Source of the DNA: DATKBT01 sp035546295 | Lineage (GTDB): Bacteria > Acidobacteriota > Thermoanaerobaculia > Multivoradales > Multivoraceae | Length of the DNA stretch: 64,000 bases | Direction of reading: 5' to 3' | NCBI GenBank assembly: GCA_035546295.1 | Contig: DATKBT010000125.1 | Coordinates: 403,624-467,623 of the forward strand | Shown: one piece after another, positions 44,119 through 53,831 of the stretch | How positions within the stretch are numbered: position 1 is the stretch's first letter | How the letters are laid out: every line of letters begins with the position of its first letter | The notes under the pieces: generated by a model | Seen by the model: the letters and a program-made list of their open reading frames with translations, nothing else | Databases searched by the model: none | What the model was told of the DNA's origin: nothing | Position numbers and translations under genes: made by a program

Positions 44119-45073
44119 CTCATCAGCGGGGTCGTCCGCCGCCGCCGCGAGACGCCGCGAGCGCCGCGGTCTTCCGACCAAGGTCAGGATGCGGCACGAC
44201 AACCACTTCGTCGAGGAGCTGACGGCGCGGAGCGAGCCGGCGGTCGGACGGATGATCGCGCTCTCCGAGATCGAGCCCGACCCGAAGCAGCCTCGGCAGG
44301 CGATGGGCGACTTGGAGGAGATCGTCTCCTCGGTCCGTGAGAAGGGGGTGCTCGAGCCGATCCTGATCCGCCGGCGGCCGGTCGACGATGGCGCGGAGCG
44401 TGACGGCGCCGGCGAAGAGTCTGGCGAGACGCCTTCCGCTCGAAGCTCCGGCGCCACCTACCGGATCATCTCCGGCGAGCGACGCTTCCGGGCGGCGCTC
44501 GAGGCGGGTCTCCTCGAGATTCCGGCGATCGAGCTCGACGTGAGCGAGGAAGAGGCCCTCGAGATCGCGCTGATCGAGAACCTCCAGCGCAAGGACCTGA
44601 CCCCGTTCGAAGAGGCCGAGGGCTACCGCGCGCTCGCCGAGCTCCACGGATACACGCACGAGCAGATCGCCAAGTCGGTGGGGAAGTCGAGGGTCGCGGT
44701 CACCGAGAGCCTGGGCATCCTCCAGATGCCGCCGAGAGTCCGTTCGGCGGTCCAGGCTCTCGGCATTCAGACGAAGTCGGTGTTGCTCGAGGTCCTCAAG
44801 GCCGACGACGAGGACGAGATGATTCGGCTGCTCGAACGGGTCTCGGCCTACGGCCTGAACCGCGACGACCTGCGCCGGGAGGTCAAGAGGTCCTCCTCCC
44901 GAAAGAAACCTGCGCGTCGCAAGCCCTACGTCTTCAAGTTCAGGGCCCCCGACAGGCGCTACAGCCTGTCGCTCAGCTTCCGCCAGGCAGTCGTGGACGA
45001 GCAGGATCTCATCGAGGCGCTCGAGCAGATCCTGGTCGAGCTGCGAGAGCAGAGCTCGGCATCGGCGCAATAG
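44111..45073 (+). CDS. parB: Chromosome-partitioning protein ParB (Spo0J type)
   Basis: CTP-dependent DNA clamp that loads at parS. The 320-residue protein has the N-terminal CTPase domain with IEPDPKQPRQAM near residue 54 and ISGERRFRAALEAGL near residue 118, then ENLQRKDLTPFEEAEGYRAL near residue 156 and the helix-turn-helix YTHEQIAKSVGKSRVAVTESL. The loop between them (residues about 90-115) is a longer, Gly/Glu-rich insertion. The basic linker SSSRKKPARRKPY precedes a C-terminal dimerisation region. GTG is the start. The pair is not beside dnaA, mnmG or rsmG, the usual origin neighbours. Confidence 0.93.
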   Translation: MSSSSAGSSAAAARRRERRGLPTKVRMRHDNHFVEELTARSEPAVGRMIALSEIEPDPKQPRQAMGDLEEIVSSVREKGVLEPILIRRRPVDDGAERDGAGEESGETPSARSSGATYRIISGERRFRAALEAGLLEIPAIELDVSEEEALEIALIENLQRKDLTPFEEAEGYRALAELHGYTHEQIAKSVGKSRVAVTESLGILQMPPRVRSAVQALGIQTKSVLLEVLKADDEDEMIRLLERVSAYGLNRDDLRREVKRSSSRKKPARRKPYVFKFRAPDRRYSLSLSFRQAVVDEQDLIEALEQILVELREQSSASAQ

Positions 45074-45228
45074 CCGGCGCCAGAGCCGCCTCGTCTGGGG
45101 CGCCGTAGACGGAAAGACGCCCGCGGGGCTTCGGCGACGATCGGTGCTCGGCCGGGCGCCTCCTTGGCAGCGCCGCAGGTTTACATAATGCTCCTTATCG
45201 GACTCTGTATCGCGACGGCAACCCGCTG

Positions 45229-45247
45229 GTGTCCCCCGAGGACACCT
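45229..45247. promoter_or_regulatory. 7-bp inverted repeat upstream of the LptF-LptG gene
   Basis: GGTGTCC and GGACACC are perfect 7-base arms around CCCGA, 89 bases before the ATG. The 262-bp gap also has a short AT-rich patch (TTTACATAAT at 45181-45190) with TTGGCA 11 bases before it; box spacing is poor, so a promoter here is only possible. The hairpin could equally terminate parB transcription, but no T-tract follows. Confidence 0.35.
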
Positions 45248-45335
45248 CCCCCCCGGGATATCCCCTAGAATCCCGCCTGGCCTCCCATCCGGAGGCTCCT
45301 GTGGTGCGTCGCTGGCGTGACGCGCTCCTTCGACG

Positions 45336-47738
45336 ATGAAACGACTCGAACGCTACATCTTCCGCGAGATCCTCGGCCCGCTCGCGCTCGGGCTCATGGT
45401 CTTCACCTTCCTGCTCCTGATCGACGTCCTGTTCGATCTGGCGGAGGTCATCATCCGGCGCAACGTGCCGGGGCTCGTGGTCGGCAAGCTGCTGCTGCTG
45501 AACCTGCCGCACATCGTGGTGCTGACGATCCCGATGTCGCTCCTGTTCGGGATCCTCATCGCCATCGGCCGGCTGGCCTCCGACAGCGAGCTCGTCGCGA
45601 TGCGGGCGTCGGGGGTGAGCCTGTTCCGGCTCTACCGCCCCGTGCTCGTGCTCTCGGCGCTGCTCACGGCGATCAACGTGGTGCTGATGGTCTTCCTCCT
45701 GCCGTGGGGCAACCGCGCCGAGCAGGAGCTCGAGATGGCGATCTTCACCCAGTCGGTCTCCAAGGAGGTGAAGCCCGGGGTCTTCTACGAAGAGCTCGAG
45801 GATCGCGTTCTCTACGTCTTCGCCCAGCCCCCCGAGGACGAGCGCTGGAACGGGGTCTTCCTGGCCGAGGCGATCCCCGGTCGCGAGCACGAGGTGACGG
45901 TCGCCCAGTTCGGCGCGATCGAGATCGAGCCTCGCAGCGACCGGGCCATCCTGCGGCTCCAGGACTCGACGCACCTCCAGGTCGACCTCGATCAACCGGA
46001 GCGCGGCACCACCCGCCAGCACGAGACCCTGTCCGTCGCGCTCAAGGATCAGCTCCTGGCCGACCGCCAGGCGCGCCAGATCTCGAAGACCGAGCGCATC
46101 CTCAGCGTCCCCGAGCTGATCGACTGGGCCACCGATCCCGAGCGTCCGGCCGAGAACCGGCGGCGCGCACGGGTCGAGCTCCACAAGAAGCTCTCGATTC
46201 CGGCTGCCTGCCTGGTCTTCGGGTTGTTCGCCGTCCCGCTCGGCTTCAACAACCACCGCGGCGGACGCTCCTCGGGCTTCGCGGTCTCGATCCTGGTGAT
46301 CCTGGTCTACTACATCATCCAGAGCAACGGCGAGAACGCCGCCTCCCAGGGACAGATGGCGCCCTGGCTGGCGATGTGGCTCCCCAACTTCCTGTTCACC
46401 GGCAGCGGCCTCTTCCTCCTCGCCAGGCGCAACCGGGACAAGAGCCTCCTTCTCACCCGCCTCGACCACTGGGTTCGATCGGGCTTCTGGTCACGCCTGC
46501 GCATCCGCCGGCGCCTCCGCCGGCTGCGCCGGTACCGCCGGCGCCAGCGGCGCAGCGGGCGCGCCCGGATCCCGGCCCTGCGCCGCAGGCTCGGCAGAGC
46601 GCGCGAGCCCGACGTCGTGCTGCGCATCGAGCGGCCGCGGATGCGCTTCCCGAACGCGCTCGACCGCTACGTGCTGAGGGTGTTCGCGCAGGTGCTGGTG
46701 GTCGTCATGCTGGCCTCGACCACCATCTACATCGTCGCCAATTTCACCGAGCTGGTCGACGACGTGATGCGCAACGACGTCGCGGCCTCGGTCGTGGTCG
46801 ACTACTACAAGTACCTCTCGCTCCAGATCGTCGATCAGATCCTGCCCGTCGTCGTGCTGTTGACGACGCTCATCACCTTCGGGCTGCTGTCGCGCTCGAG
46901 CGAGGTCATCGCGATGAAGGCGGTCGGCGTCAGCCTCTATCGACTCGCGCTGCCGGTCCTGCTCGCCGGCGGGCTGATCGCGGCCTTCGACGCCATGCTC
47001 GGCTCCTCCGTGCTCCCCCACTCCAACTCGCGGGTGGCCGAGCTCAAGGACGAGATCCGCGGCGTCGAGCGGGTGAGGACGTATCGCCGGGCCGACCAGC
47101 AGTGGATGTACGGCCGCGGAGGGTTCATCTACAACTACCAGTACTTCGACCCGCGGCGGCAGACCTTGCAGAACCTCCAGGTGTTCCACGTCGATCCGCA
47201 GACCCACGAGCTCCTCGGCCTCCTGTTCGCCGAGCGCGCCAGGTACCGCGACGGGCAGTGGCTCGCCACCGACGCCTGGACCCGGGCCTTCGACCAGGGG
47301 CGGCCGAGCGTCTTCCGCGAGGTGCCGGGCACTCAGATCGTCGATCTGCCGGAGGAGCCGTCGTTCTTCGATACCGAGGTCAAGCGGCCCGAGCAGATGA
47401 CCTATGCCGAGCACCGGGCCTACCTCGAGCGGCTCCAGGAGGGAGGGCAGGAGGCCCCGGACGTCGCGGTCGAGCTCCACAACAAGGTCGCCATGCCCGT
47501 GATGTGCTTCATCATGGCCCTGGTCGCCCTTCCCTTCGCTTTCCGCCTCGGGCCGCGCGGCGGCGCGCTCTACGGCATCGGCATCGCGCTGGTTCTGGGG
47601 ATGTCGTTCTATGCCGTGATCGCGATGTTCAGCACGCTGGGCGAAGCCGGCGCTCTGCCCCCGGCGGTCGCGGTGTGGAGCCCGAACGTGCTCTTCGGCC
47701 TCCTCTCGCTCTACCTGTTCCTGGGAATCAGGACGTAA
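45336..47738 (+). CDS. lptFG: LptF-LptG fusion, LPS export permease
   Basis: An 800-residue protein in which two YjgP/YjgQ permease halves are joined in one chain. The first half (about residues 1-370) begins RLERYIFREILGPLALGLMV and ends after helices near VFGLFAVPLGFNNHRGG; the second (about 445-800) begins ALDRYVLRVFAQVLVVVML and ends VAVWSPNVLFGLLSLYLFL. Each half has six predicted membrane helices around a periplasmic jellyroll. The linker at about 385-430 is strongly Arg-rich and should be cytoplasmic. The halves are normally separate genes, each about 360 residues. It should pair with LptB (33 kb) and hand LPS to the LptC/A-like protein. Confidence 0.93.
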   Translation: MKRLERYIFREILGPLALGLMVFTFLLLIDVLFDLAEVIIRRNVPGLVVGKLLLLNLPHIVVLTIPMSLLFGILIAIGRLASDSELVAMRASGVSLFRLYRPVLVLSALLTAINVVLMVFLLPWGNRAEQELEMAIFTQSVSKEVKPGVFYEELEDRVLYVFAQPPEDERWNGVFLAEAIPGREHEVTVAQFGAIEIEPRSDRAILRLQDSTHLQVDLDQPERGTTRQHETLSVALKDQLLADRQARQISKTERILSVPELIDWATDPERPAENRRRARVELHKKLSIPAACLVFGLFAVPLGFNNHRGGRSSGFAVSILVILVYYIIQSNGENAASQGQMAPWLAMWLPNFLFTGSGLFLLARRNRDKSLLLTRLDHWVRSGFWSRLRIRRRLRRLRRYRRRQRRSGRARIPALRRRLGRAREPDVVLRIERPRMRFPNALDRYVLRVFAQVLVVVMLASTTIYIVANFTELVDDVMRNDVAASVVVDYYKYLSLQIVDQILPVVVLLTTLITFGLLSRSSEVIAMKAVGVSLYRLALPVLLAGGLIAAFDAMLGSSVLPHSNSRVAELKDEIRGVERVRTYRRADQQWMYGRGGFIYNYQYFDPRRQTLQNLQVFHVDPQTHELLGLLFAERARYRDGQWLATDAWTRAFDQGRPSVFREVPGTQIVDLPEEPSFFDTEVKRPEQMTYAEHRAYLERLQEGGQEAPDVAVELHNKVAMPVMCFIMALVALPFAFRLGPRGGALYGIGIALVLGMSFYAVIAMFSTLGEAGALPPAVAVWSPNVLFGLLSLYLFLGIRT

Positions 47739-47804
47739 CCGGGTCGGCAGCTAGGAGCCTGTCCTGTCCGAGCCTTCCGAGATGCGGTTCGGCGGCTGTC
47801 CGCG

Positions 47805-47855
47805 GCGGCGCGCCGAAGGCGCAGGGCTTGGCCCGCTTCGCTGGCTCAGCGCGCC
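47805..47855. repeat. Dispersed intergenic repeat, copy B
   Basis: Ungapped match to 28090-28140 (40 of 51 bases). It lies between the convergent LptF-LptG and metK genes and contains the same CGCCGAAGGCG hairpin core. Confidence 0.6.
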
Positions 47856-47920
47856 TCACCGTCTCTCGCTTCGGCTGCGCCTCAGCTCGGGGTGGAGCCG
47901 CAAGAGAATCGCCAGCCGGA

Positions 47921-47957
47921 GATCTGCTATCGCGCGCGCAGCGCGCCCAAGCAGATC
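47921..47957 (-). terminator. Hairpin after metK, probable terminator
   Basis: Perfect 8-base arms GATCTGCT (47921-47928) and AGCAGATC (47950-47957) enclose an inner GCGCGC/GCGCGC hairpin with a 3-base loop. It begins 5 bases beyond the metK stop on the minus strand. No U-tract follows, so it may act as an mRNA 3'-end stabiliser or a weak two-way terminator. Confidence 0.5.
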
Positions 47958-47962
47958 GGAGG

Positions 47963-49117
<1,155 letters not shown>

Positions 49118-49154
49118 GGCGCCTCTCTCGCGGAAGGGGTTGAAGCGGGCGGGA

Positions 49155-49228
49155 GAACGAACGGTCGGAACGAACGGCGCAGCGCGCTCGCTCGTTCCTC
49201 GGGCTCGAGGACGACGCACGGGAACGAG
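49155..49228 (-). promoter_or_regulatory. Structured, repeat-bearing leader of metK
   Basis: GAACGAACGG occurs twice 13 bases apart (49155-49164, 49168-49177). Beyond it, CTCGTTCC (49191-49198) and GGAACGAG (49221-49228) form perfect 8-base inverted arms, and the sense strand adds an inner CCTCG/CGAGG hairpin. All lie 38-111 bases before the ATG. No known SAM-sensing riboswitch class could be matched. Confidence 0.4.
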
Positions 49229-49362
49229 GTGGGGCGCGATGCGATTTGGGGGGAGCTCGTCGAGACGAGCGCAGCCGGGCCGCCGATCGGGCGTCAGGCT
49301 ACCAGAGCGCCACCGGCCGCGCCACCCAAGACTGGCGGCCGGCCGGCATCGGTGCCCGGGGC

Positions 49363-49956
49363 TCACCGACGGTGGCGCATCTCGACGACGCCGAAGTAGA
49401 GGGTCGCGACGGCGTTGAGGGTGGCGAGCGCGAGCGCCCGCCGGCGCGTCTCGAGGCCGCCGGTCAGCGAGCTGGTCATGCCGCCGCGACGGCGCCGGCC
49501 GGGGACGGCGAAGGGCAGGTCGCCGACCTCGAGGCCCTGGATCAGCCGTTGCGGGAGCTGCAGGGAGCCGCTGCCGCCGGCCGCCTCCGATCGATTCGCG
49601 TCGAGTGCGCAGACCACCACCCAGCTCCGCACGAAGTGGAGGTCCTGCTCTCCGTGCCGCACCGAATGGATGCCGGTCTCGCTGCTGGCGGCGAAGGCGT
49701 GACCGCCACAGGCGTCACGGAGCCGGCGGGCTCTGGTCGCGGCCCGCGCGATCATCTCCTCGTCCGAGAGCAGGATCGCGGTCCCGTCGCCGGCGTCGCT
49801 CAGCGATTCCACGCGCACGCGCAGCGGCCGGTCGAGGCCCTCCTCGAAGAAGCGGACCAGGCCGTCGCGCACCCCCAACAGCTTCTCGGAGTCGCTGCTG
49901 TCGACTGCGACGTCGAGTCCGGCTCGTCCGGCGCTCAGGATCTCTGCGAGCGTCAT
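49363..49956 (-). CDS. DUF84 (inosine/xanthosine triphosphatase-like) protein
   Basis: A 197-residue protein resembling DUF84/YjjX phosphatases that hydrolyse non-canonical purine triphosphates. Visible family features are DSSDSEKLLGVRDGLVRFF near the start, ASSETGIHS near residue 88 in the place of the conserved acidic loop, RSWVVVCALD, and GGMTSSLTGGLETRRRALALATLNA near the C-terminus. The first strand lacks the typical G-S-x-N-P motif, so activity is uncertain. The ATG at 49956 is preferred; a GTG at 49983 adds nine residues. metK lies 245 bases downstream on the same strand. Confidence 0.7.
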   Translation of the reverse strand: MTLAEILSAGRAGLDVAVDSSDSEKLLGVRDGLVRFFEEGLDRPLRVRVESLSDAGDGTAILLSDEEMIARAATRARRLRDACGGHAFAASSETGIHSVRHGEQDLHFVRSWVVVCALDANRSEAAGGSGSLQLPQRLIQGLEVGDLPFAVPGRRRRGGMTSSLTGGLETRRRALALATLNAVATLYFGVVEMRHRR

Positions 49957-50160
49957 CGCATGCGCGTCATCGCAGCGTTGCACACGTCATCTGCGAATTC
50001 GCCCTGCTGGCGGCCGAAGCGATCGCGGCGGCCCTCTGGCTCGAGCACGGCCAGTCTCTCGTTCTCTGTCGATTTCTAGCGGTCACGGTCGGCGACGAAG
50101 GCTAGCATTCCCGCAGCCGCTGCGGTCGGTGGGCAGCCGACCGGACCCGAACGCCATGCG

Positions 50161-50997
50161 ATGATCCGAAGCCGCGACAACGCCCGCCTCAAGGACCTCC
50201 GCAAGCTGGGCCGCGACCGGCGCTGGCGCGAGGAGAAGGGTGAGGGACTGCTCGAGGGGCCTCACCTGATCGCGGCCGCGCTCGAGGCCGGGCTCCTCCC
50301 GATCTCGACCTTCGCGACGGCGGCCTTCCTCGAGCGCCAGGACCCGCTCCTGGCGCGCCTTCCCACCCCCCCGCACGAGGTCGACTCCCGCCTGCTCGAC
50401 GAGCTCGCCGACGCGGACTCGCCGCGCGGGATCGTCGCCTCCATCGCCCTCCCCAGCACCGGCCTGGAGGAGTGGCTGGTGCGCGCCAGCGACGCGCTTC
50501 GGGCGGGGCACCCGATCGTCGCCGTCGATCGCCTCCAGGACCCCGGCAACCTCGGCGCGCTCGCGAGGGTCGCGGAGGCGGCCGGCGCCGCCCTGCTGGC
50601 GCTCGCCCCGGGCACCGTCGACTGGCGCCACCCGCGCGCGCTGCGCGCGTCGACCGGGTCGCTGCTGCGGCTGCCGGTGGTCGAGGGGATCTCGCTGCCG
50701 AGCCTGCGCGCCGGCCTGGCCGCCAGTCTGGCGACGGGGCTGGCGCCGAGCTCGCCGCTGTGGATCGGGCTCAGCCCGCGGAACGGAGTCCCCCTGTGGG
50801 AGACCGCCGCCCTGCCCGAGCAAGGCCCGGTCGGCGTGGTCGTGGGATCGGAGGGAGAGGGCATGTCGGAGGAGGCCCTGAGCGTCGTCGACCGCACGGT
50901 GACGATCCCCATGGCGGCGCCCGTCGAGTCGATCAACGTGACCGCGGCGGCCGCGGTCGTCCTGTTCGAGCTGGTGCGCAGGCGCGGCGGGCCATGA
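50161..50997 (+). CDS. SpoU/TrmH family RNA 2'-O-methyltransferase
   Basis: SPOUT-class methyltransferase, 278 residues, which methylates ribose 2'-OH in rRNA or tRNA. An N-terminal substrate-binding domain (RDNARLKDLRKLGRDRRWREE) is followed by the knotted domain: motif 1 VAVDRLQDPGNLGALARVAEA near residue 120, motif 2 VGVVVGSEGEGMSEEAL near residue 222, and motif 3 IPMAAPVESINVTAAAAVVLFE near residue 250. All catalytic motifs are intact. The exact RNA site cannot be told. The ATG is preceded by an apparently untranslated 177-bp divergent region; the neighbour etfA converges with it. Confidence 0.9.
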   Translation: MIRSRDNARLKDLRKLGRDRRWREEKGEGLLEGPHLIAAALEAGLLPISTFATAAFLERQDPLLARLPTPPHEVDSRLLDELADADSPRGIVASIALPSTGLEEWLVRASDALRAGHPIVAVDRLQDPGNLGALARVAEAAGAALLALAPGTVDWRHPRALRASTGSLLRLPVVEGISLPSLRAGLAASLATGLAPSSPLWIGLSPRNGVPLWETAALPEQGPVGVVVGSEGEGMSEEALSVVDRTVTIPMAAPVESINVTAAAAVVLFELVRRRGGP

Positions 50998-51036
50998 CCG
51001 CCCGCCCTGTCGACACCACGCCGGACGCATGGGGGC

Positions 51037-52119
51037 CTACGACGAAGGCGCCGGATCCTCTTCGAGCGCGCGCACGAGCTCCGAAGCGTGCGCGTGCAGA
51101 TCGCCGACCACCGCGAAGTGGGCGACGCGGAAGATCGGCGCCTGCGGGTCCCGATTGATGGCCACGATCCAGCGGGAGGTCGACATCCCGGCGAGGTGCT
51201 GGGCCGAGCCCGAGATGCCCAGCGCCAGGTAGAGCTGGGGCGACACCGTGACGCCGCTCGAGCCGACCTGCCGCTCGTGCGGGAGCCATCCGGCGTCGAT
51301 CACTGGGCGGCTGCCGGCGACCTCGGCGTCCAGCGCCACCGCGAGCTCGCGGATCGGACCCAGCCGCTCCGGATCGCCGAGGCCGCGGCCGACCGCCACG
51401 ATGCGCTCGGCCGCCGCGAGGTCCAGCGAGCCCTCGGCCTCCTCGTCCCCGAGCCACTCGATCTCGGCGGCATCGGAGGTGACGTCGAGCCGGCCGGCGT
51501 CCTCCGGCTCGGGGGCCGGCGAGGGCGCCCCCAGCGACTCGCCGTCTCCGGCGAAACCCTCCGGCCGGACCGTGGCGACGATCGCCTGATCGGGCGTGGA
51601 GGCGAGCCGCTCGACCAGTTTGCCCTGGTGGCTCGGCCGTGACCACACCAGATCGCCGCTCGGCTCGAGCTCGACCCCGATCGCGCCGGAGACCATCGCC
51701 GCACCGAGGCCCTCGGCGATCGCCGGGAGCTGCTCGATGGCGCCGTAGTCGTGAGCGAGAAGGACGTGGAGCGCCCGCGCGCGGCGGGCCTGCCGGACGA
51801 TCCAGGCGGACAGGCTCCTGGCGACGACCGGATCGGCGTCGATCTCGAGGCATCGAGCTCGCGCCACGACGTCGAGCGAGCCGCGCTCGGCGGCGAGAGC
51901 CTCCCGGGTGCCGGCCGGTCCGACGACCAGCAGCTCGAGCGGGCGATGGAGCCGGGCCGCGAGGCAGCGGCCGGCGGCGAGCGGCGCACGCCACCCGCGC
52001 TCGAGACGTTCGCCGAGGCCCCGTTGCCGCAGCTCGCCGGCGCTCGCGCGCTCGACCAGGGCCACCAGCACCACGCCATCCGGCGTCGCCGGCGCGACGA
52101 CTTCGCGCGCTCCGTTCAC
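51037..52119 (-). CDS. etfA: Electron transfer flavoprotein alpha subunit
   Basis: FAD-binding subunit of ETF, 360 residues (usual about 320). The C-terminal FAD domain is clear: GSRPVIDAGWLPHERQVGSSG near residue 272 and LYLALGISGSAQHLAGM near residue 303, which fits the ETF-alpha signature except for Ala in place of Ile/Val before the Gln. An acidic insertion (PSPAPEPEDAG, then EWLGDEEAEG) near residue 205 lengthens the protein. The GTG overlaps the etfB stop (GTGA). It carries electrons from dehydrogenases to the quinone pool; no ETF-quinone reductase gene is nearby. Confidence 0.9.
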   Translation of the reverse strand: MNGAREVVAPATPDGVVLVALVERASAGELRQRGLGERLERGWRAPLAAGRCLAARLHRPLELLVVGPAGTREALAAERGSLDVVARARCLEIDADPVVARSLSAWIVRQARRARALHVLLAHDYGAIEQLPAIAEGLGAAMVSGAIGVELEPSGDLVWSRPSHQGKLVERLASTPDQAIVATVRPEGFAGDGESLGAPSPAPEPEDAGRLDVTSDAAEIEWLGDEEAEGSLDLAAAERIVAVGRGLGDPERLGPIRELAVALDAEVAGSRPVIDAGWLPHERQVGSSGVTVSPQLYLALGISGSAQHLAGMSTSRWIVAINRDPQAPIFRVAHFAVVGDLHAHASELVRALEEDPAPSS

Positions 52120-52979
52120 AGCACGCCGACCTCGCGCAGCCGTCGGATCAGACGCCGGGCCGCGACGCCCTCGGCGCCATCCTGCTCTCTGCCGCCCCAG
52201 TCTCTGCCATCCCCGCCTCCCCCATCGCCGCCGGCCCCGCCGGCGATCCACTCGACGCCGGTGGCCGCGGCCGGCGGATCGAGAGCGACCCGCCGCAGCC
52301 CGGGAGTGGACGCCTCCGGCCGGGCGCCGAGCTCCCTCGCCTCCAACGTCTCGATCGGGGCGCGGCGGGCCGCCAGCACGCCCCGGATCGCGGGCATTCG
52401 CGCGTGGTAGCGGCCGGTCTGGATCGCCAGGACTGCCGGGGGCCTCACCCGCCACCGGCGGCGGCGTCGAGCCTCGAGCTCCTGCACGACCCGCAGCATG
52501 GGCCTCGCACCCTCCGCCGGTCCGACCTCCTCGAGCTCGGCTTCGAGCACCAGCCAGATCCAGGGCCAGCCAAGCGCCAGGGCGCTGGCCGACGCCACGA
52601 GACCGGTGCCGGCCGCGCTGCTCTGCGCCCCCGCCAGCAGCAGGTCGATCGACGCGCGGCGGGCGGCGGCGGCGACCACGGCGCCCGTCACCCGAACGTC
52701 GGGCGAGGCTGGATCGTCCGTCTCGACTCGGATCGCTCGCCGGGCGCCGAGCGCCAGCGCCTTGCGTGCCGCCTGGTCGGCGCGGGCGGGGCCGAGCGCG
52801 ATCGCGACCACCTCGCCTCCGCTCGTCGCCGCGAGCTCGAGCCCGGCGTCGAGCGCCGCCTCGTCGGACTCGTCGATCACCCACGGAGACGAGCCCTCGG
52901 CCACCCTCGCGGTCGCGGCATCGACCTCGAGACGGGCTTCCGGGTCGGGGACCTGGCGAAGGAGGACGCCGATCCGCAT
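52116..52979 (-). CDS. etfB: Electron transfer flavoprotein beta subunit
   Basis: Partner of EtfA, 287 residues. The family start IGVLLRQVPDPEARLEVD is clear, followed by VIDESDEAALDAGLEL and LLLAGAQSSAAGTGLV (dinucleotide/AMP-binding region). The ETF-beta signature near residue 180, usually with D-G-G, reads VQELEARRRRRWRVRPPAVL here, so it is degenerate. A Gly/Asp-rich insertion (AGGAGGDGGGGDGRD) near residue 245 is unusual. Possibly a divergent subgroup of ETF. The upstream SDR gene ends 9 bases before its start, making one leftward operon. Confidence 0.87.
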   Translation of the reverse strand: MRIGVLLRQVPDPEARLEVDAATARVAEGSSPWVIDESDEAALDAGLELAATSGGEVVAIALGPARADQAARKALALGARRAIRVETDDPASPDVRVTGAVVAAAARRASIDLLLAGAQSSAAGTGLVASASALALGWPWIWLVLEAELEEVGPAEGARPMLRVVQELEARRRRRWRVRPPAVLAIQTGRYHARMPAIRGVLAARRAPIETLEARELGARPEASTPGLRRVALDPPAAATGVEWIAGGAGGDGGGGDGRDWGGREQDGAEGVAARRLIRRLREVGVL

Positions 52980-52988
52980 CCAGCTTCT

Positions 52989-53690
52989 CTACTCTCTCCC
53001 GACCTCCAGGAAGGCGCCCGAGATGCCGCGCGCCCGATCGGAGAGGAGGAACACGATGGCCTCCGCCACCTCCTCGGTCGTGACCCAGGTGGCGGGGTCG
53101 ACGTCGGGCATCGCCTTGCGGTTGGCCGGAGTGTCCATGGTGAACGGAAGCACAGCGTTGGCTCGCGCGCCCCTGGGAAGCTCGGCCGCCAGCCCCTCGA
53201 CCAGCCGCAGGACACCGGCCTTCGCCGCGGCGTACGCGCCGACTCCCGCCGGAGTGCGCAGAGCGTGCGGCGAGCCGACCGCCACCACGCTGCCCCGGCG
53301 CCCGCCGGCGAAGGCTCGGGCGCACGCCCGCAGGACCAGGAAGCTGGTGTCGAGGTTGACCTCCTGCTGCTGGCGCCAGGTGTCGTCATCGGTCTCGGCG
53401 AGTGGAGCGTAGGCGAAGCCGCCGACCAGGTGCGCCACCAGCAGCGGCGCCTGCGACACGCCGCCGAGGACGGCGTCGAAGAAGGCGTCGACCGCATCGA
53501 CCTCGGTCAGGTCGACCGCGGCGGTCTCGATCTGCTCTTTGGTGTAGGCGTCGCGGACCCGCTCGAGCCGACGCTCGGCGGCATCGACAGCGATCACCCG
53601 CCACCCTTCGGCGACGCACCGCGTGATGACGGCCGCCGCGAGAAAGCCGCCGGCGCCGGTGACCACGACACTGTGTTTGCCCCCCTGCAT
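52989..53690 (-). CDS. Short-chain dehydrogenase/reductase
   Basis: A 233-residue NAD(P)-dependent oxidoreductase of the classical SDR family. The cofactor motif is VVVTGAGGFLAAAVI (residues 8-22), the acidic VIAVDAAERRLERV follows and suggests NAD preference, and the catalytic pair is Ser in AVGSPHAL with YAAAK near residue 153. The substrate is unknown. It is first in a leftward operon with etfB and etfA, so its reaction may be tied to a flavoprotein-linked oxidation. It is divergent from tolQ. Confidence 0.85.
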   Translation of the reverse strand: MQGGKHSVVVTGAGGFLAAAVITRCVAEGWRVIAVDAAERRLERVRDAYTKEQIETAAVDLTEVDAVDAFFDAVLGGVSQAPLLVAHLVGGFAYAPLAETDDDTWRQQQEVNLDTSFLVLRACARAFAGGRRGSVVAVGSPHALRTPAGVGAYAAAKAGVLRLVEGLAAELPRGARANAVLPFTMDTPANRKAMPDVDPATWVTTEEVAEAIVFLLSDRARGISGAFLEVGRE

Positions 53691-53726
53691 CGCGCGAAGC
53701 TATCACGCCCGAAGTCCCGAGAAATA

Positions 53727-53755
53727 TGGAACTTCTGTCGCCACCGTGCTACCTT
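53727..53755 (+). promoter_or_regulatory. Possible promoter of the tol-pal cluster
   Basis: TGGAAC (53727-53732), 17-base spacer, TACCTT (53750-53755). The -35 also contains GGAACTT, the -35 of envelope-stress ECF sigma factors, but the matching -10 is absent. Leader about 70 nt. Confidence 0.3.
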
Positions 53756-53831
53756 CGCGCCGCCCTGGTGGTCGACCGAAATGCAACCCGGCGCCTCTCT
53801 CGAGGGCGTCGCGAACCCGGGACCCGCGCGC

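Noticed and set aside
49118..49250. SAH-type riboswitch upstream of metK
   Set aside because: The fragments CCGAGGA and GCGCTGCGCC recall that class, but the order and spacing differ and the downstream pairing segment is missing; metK is also not its usual target.
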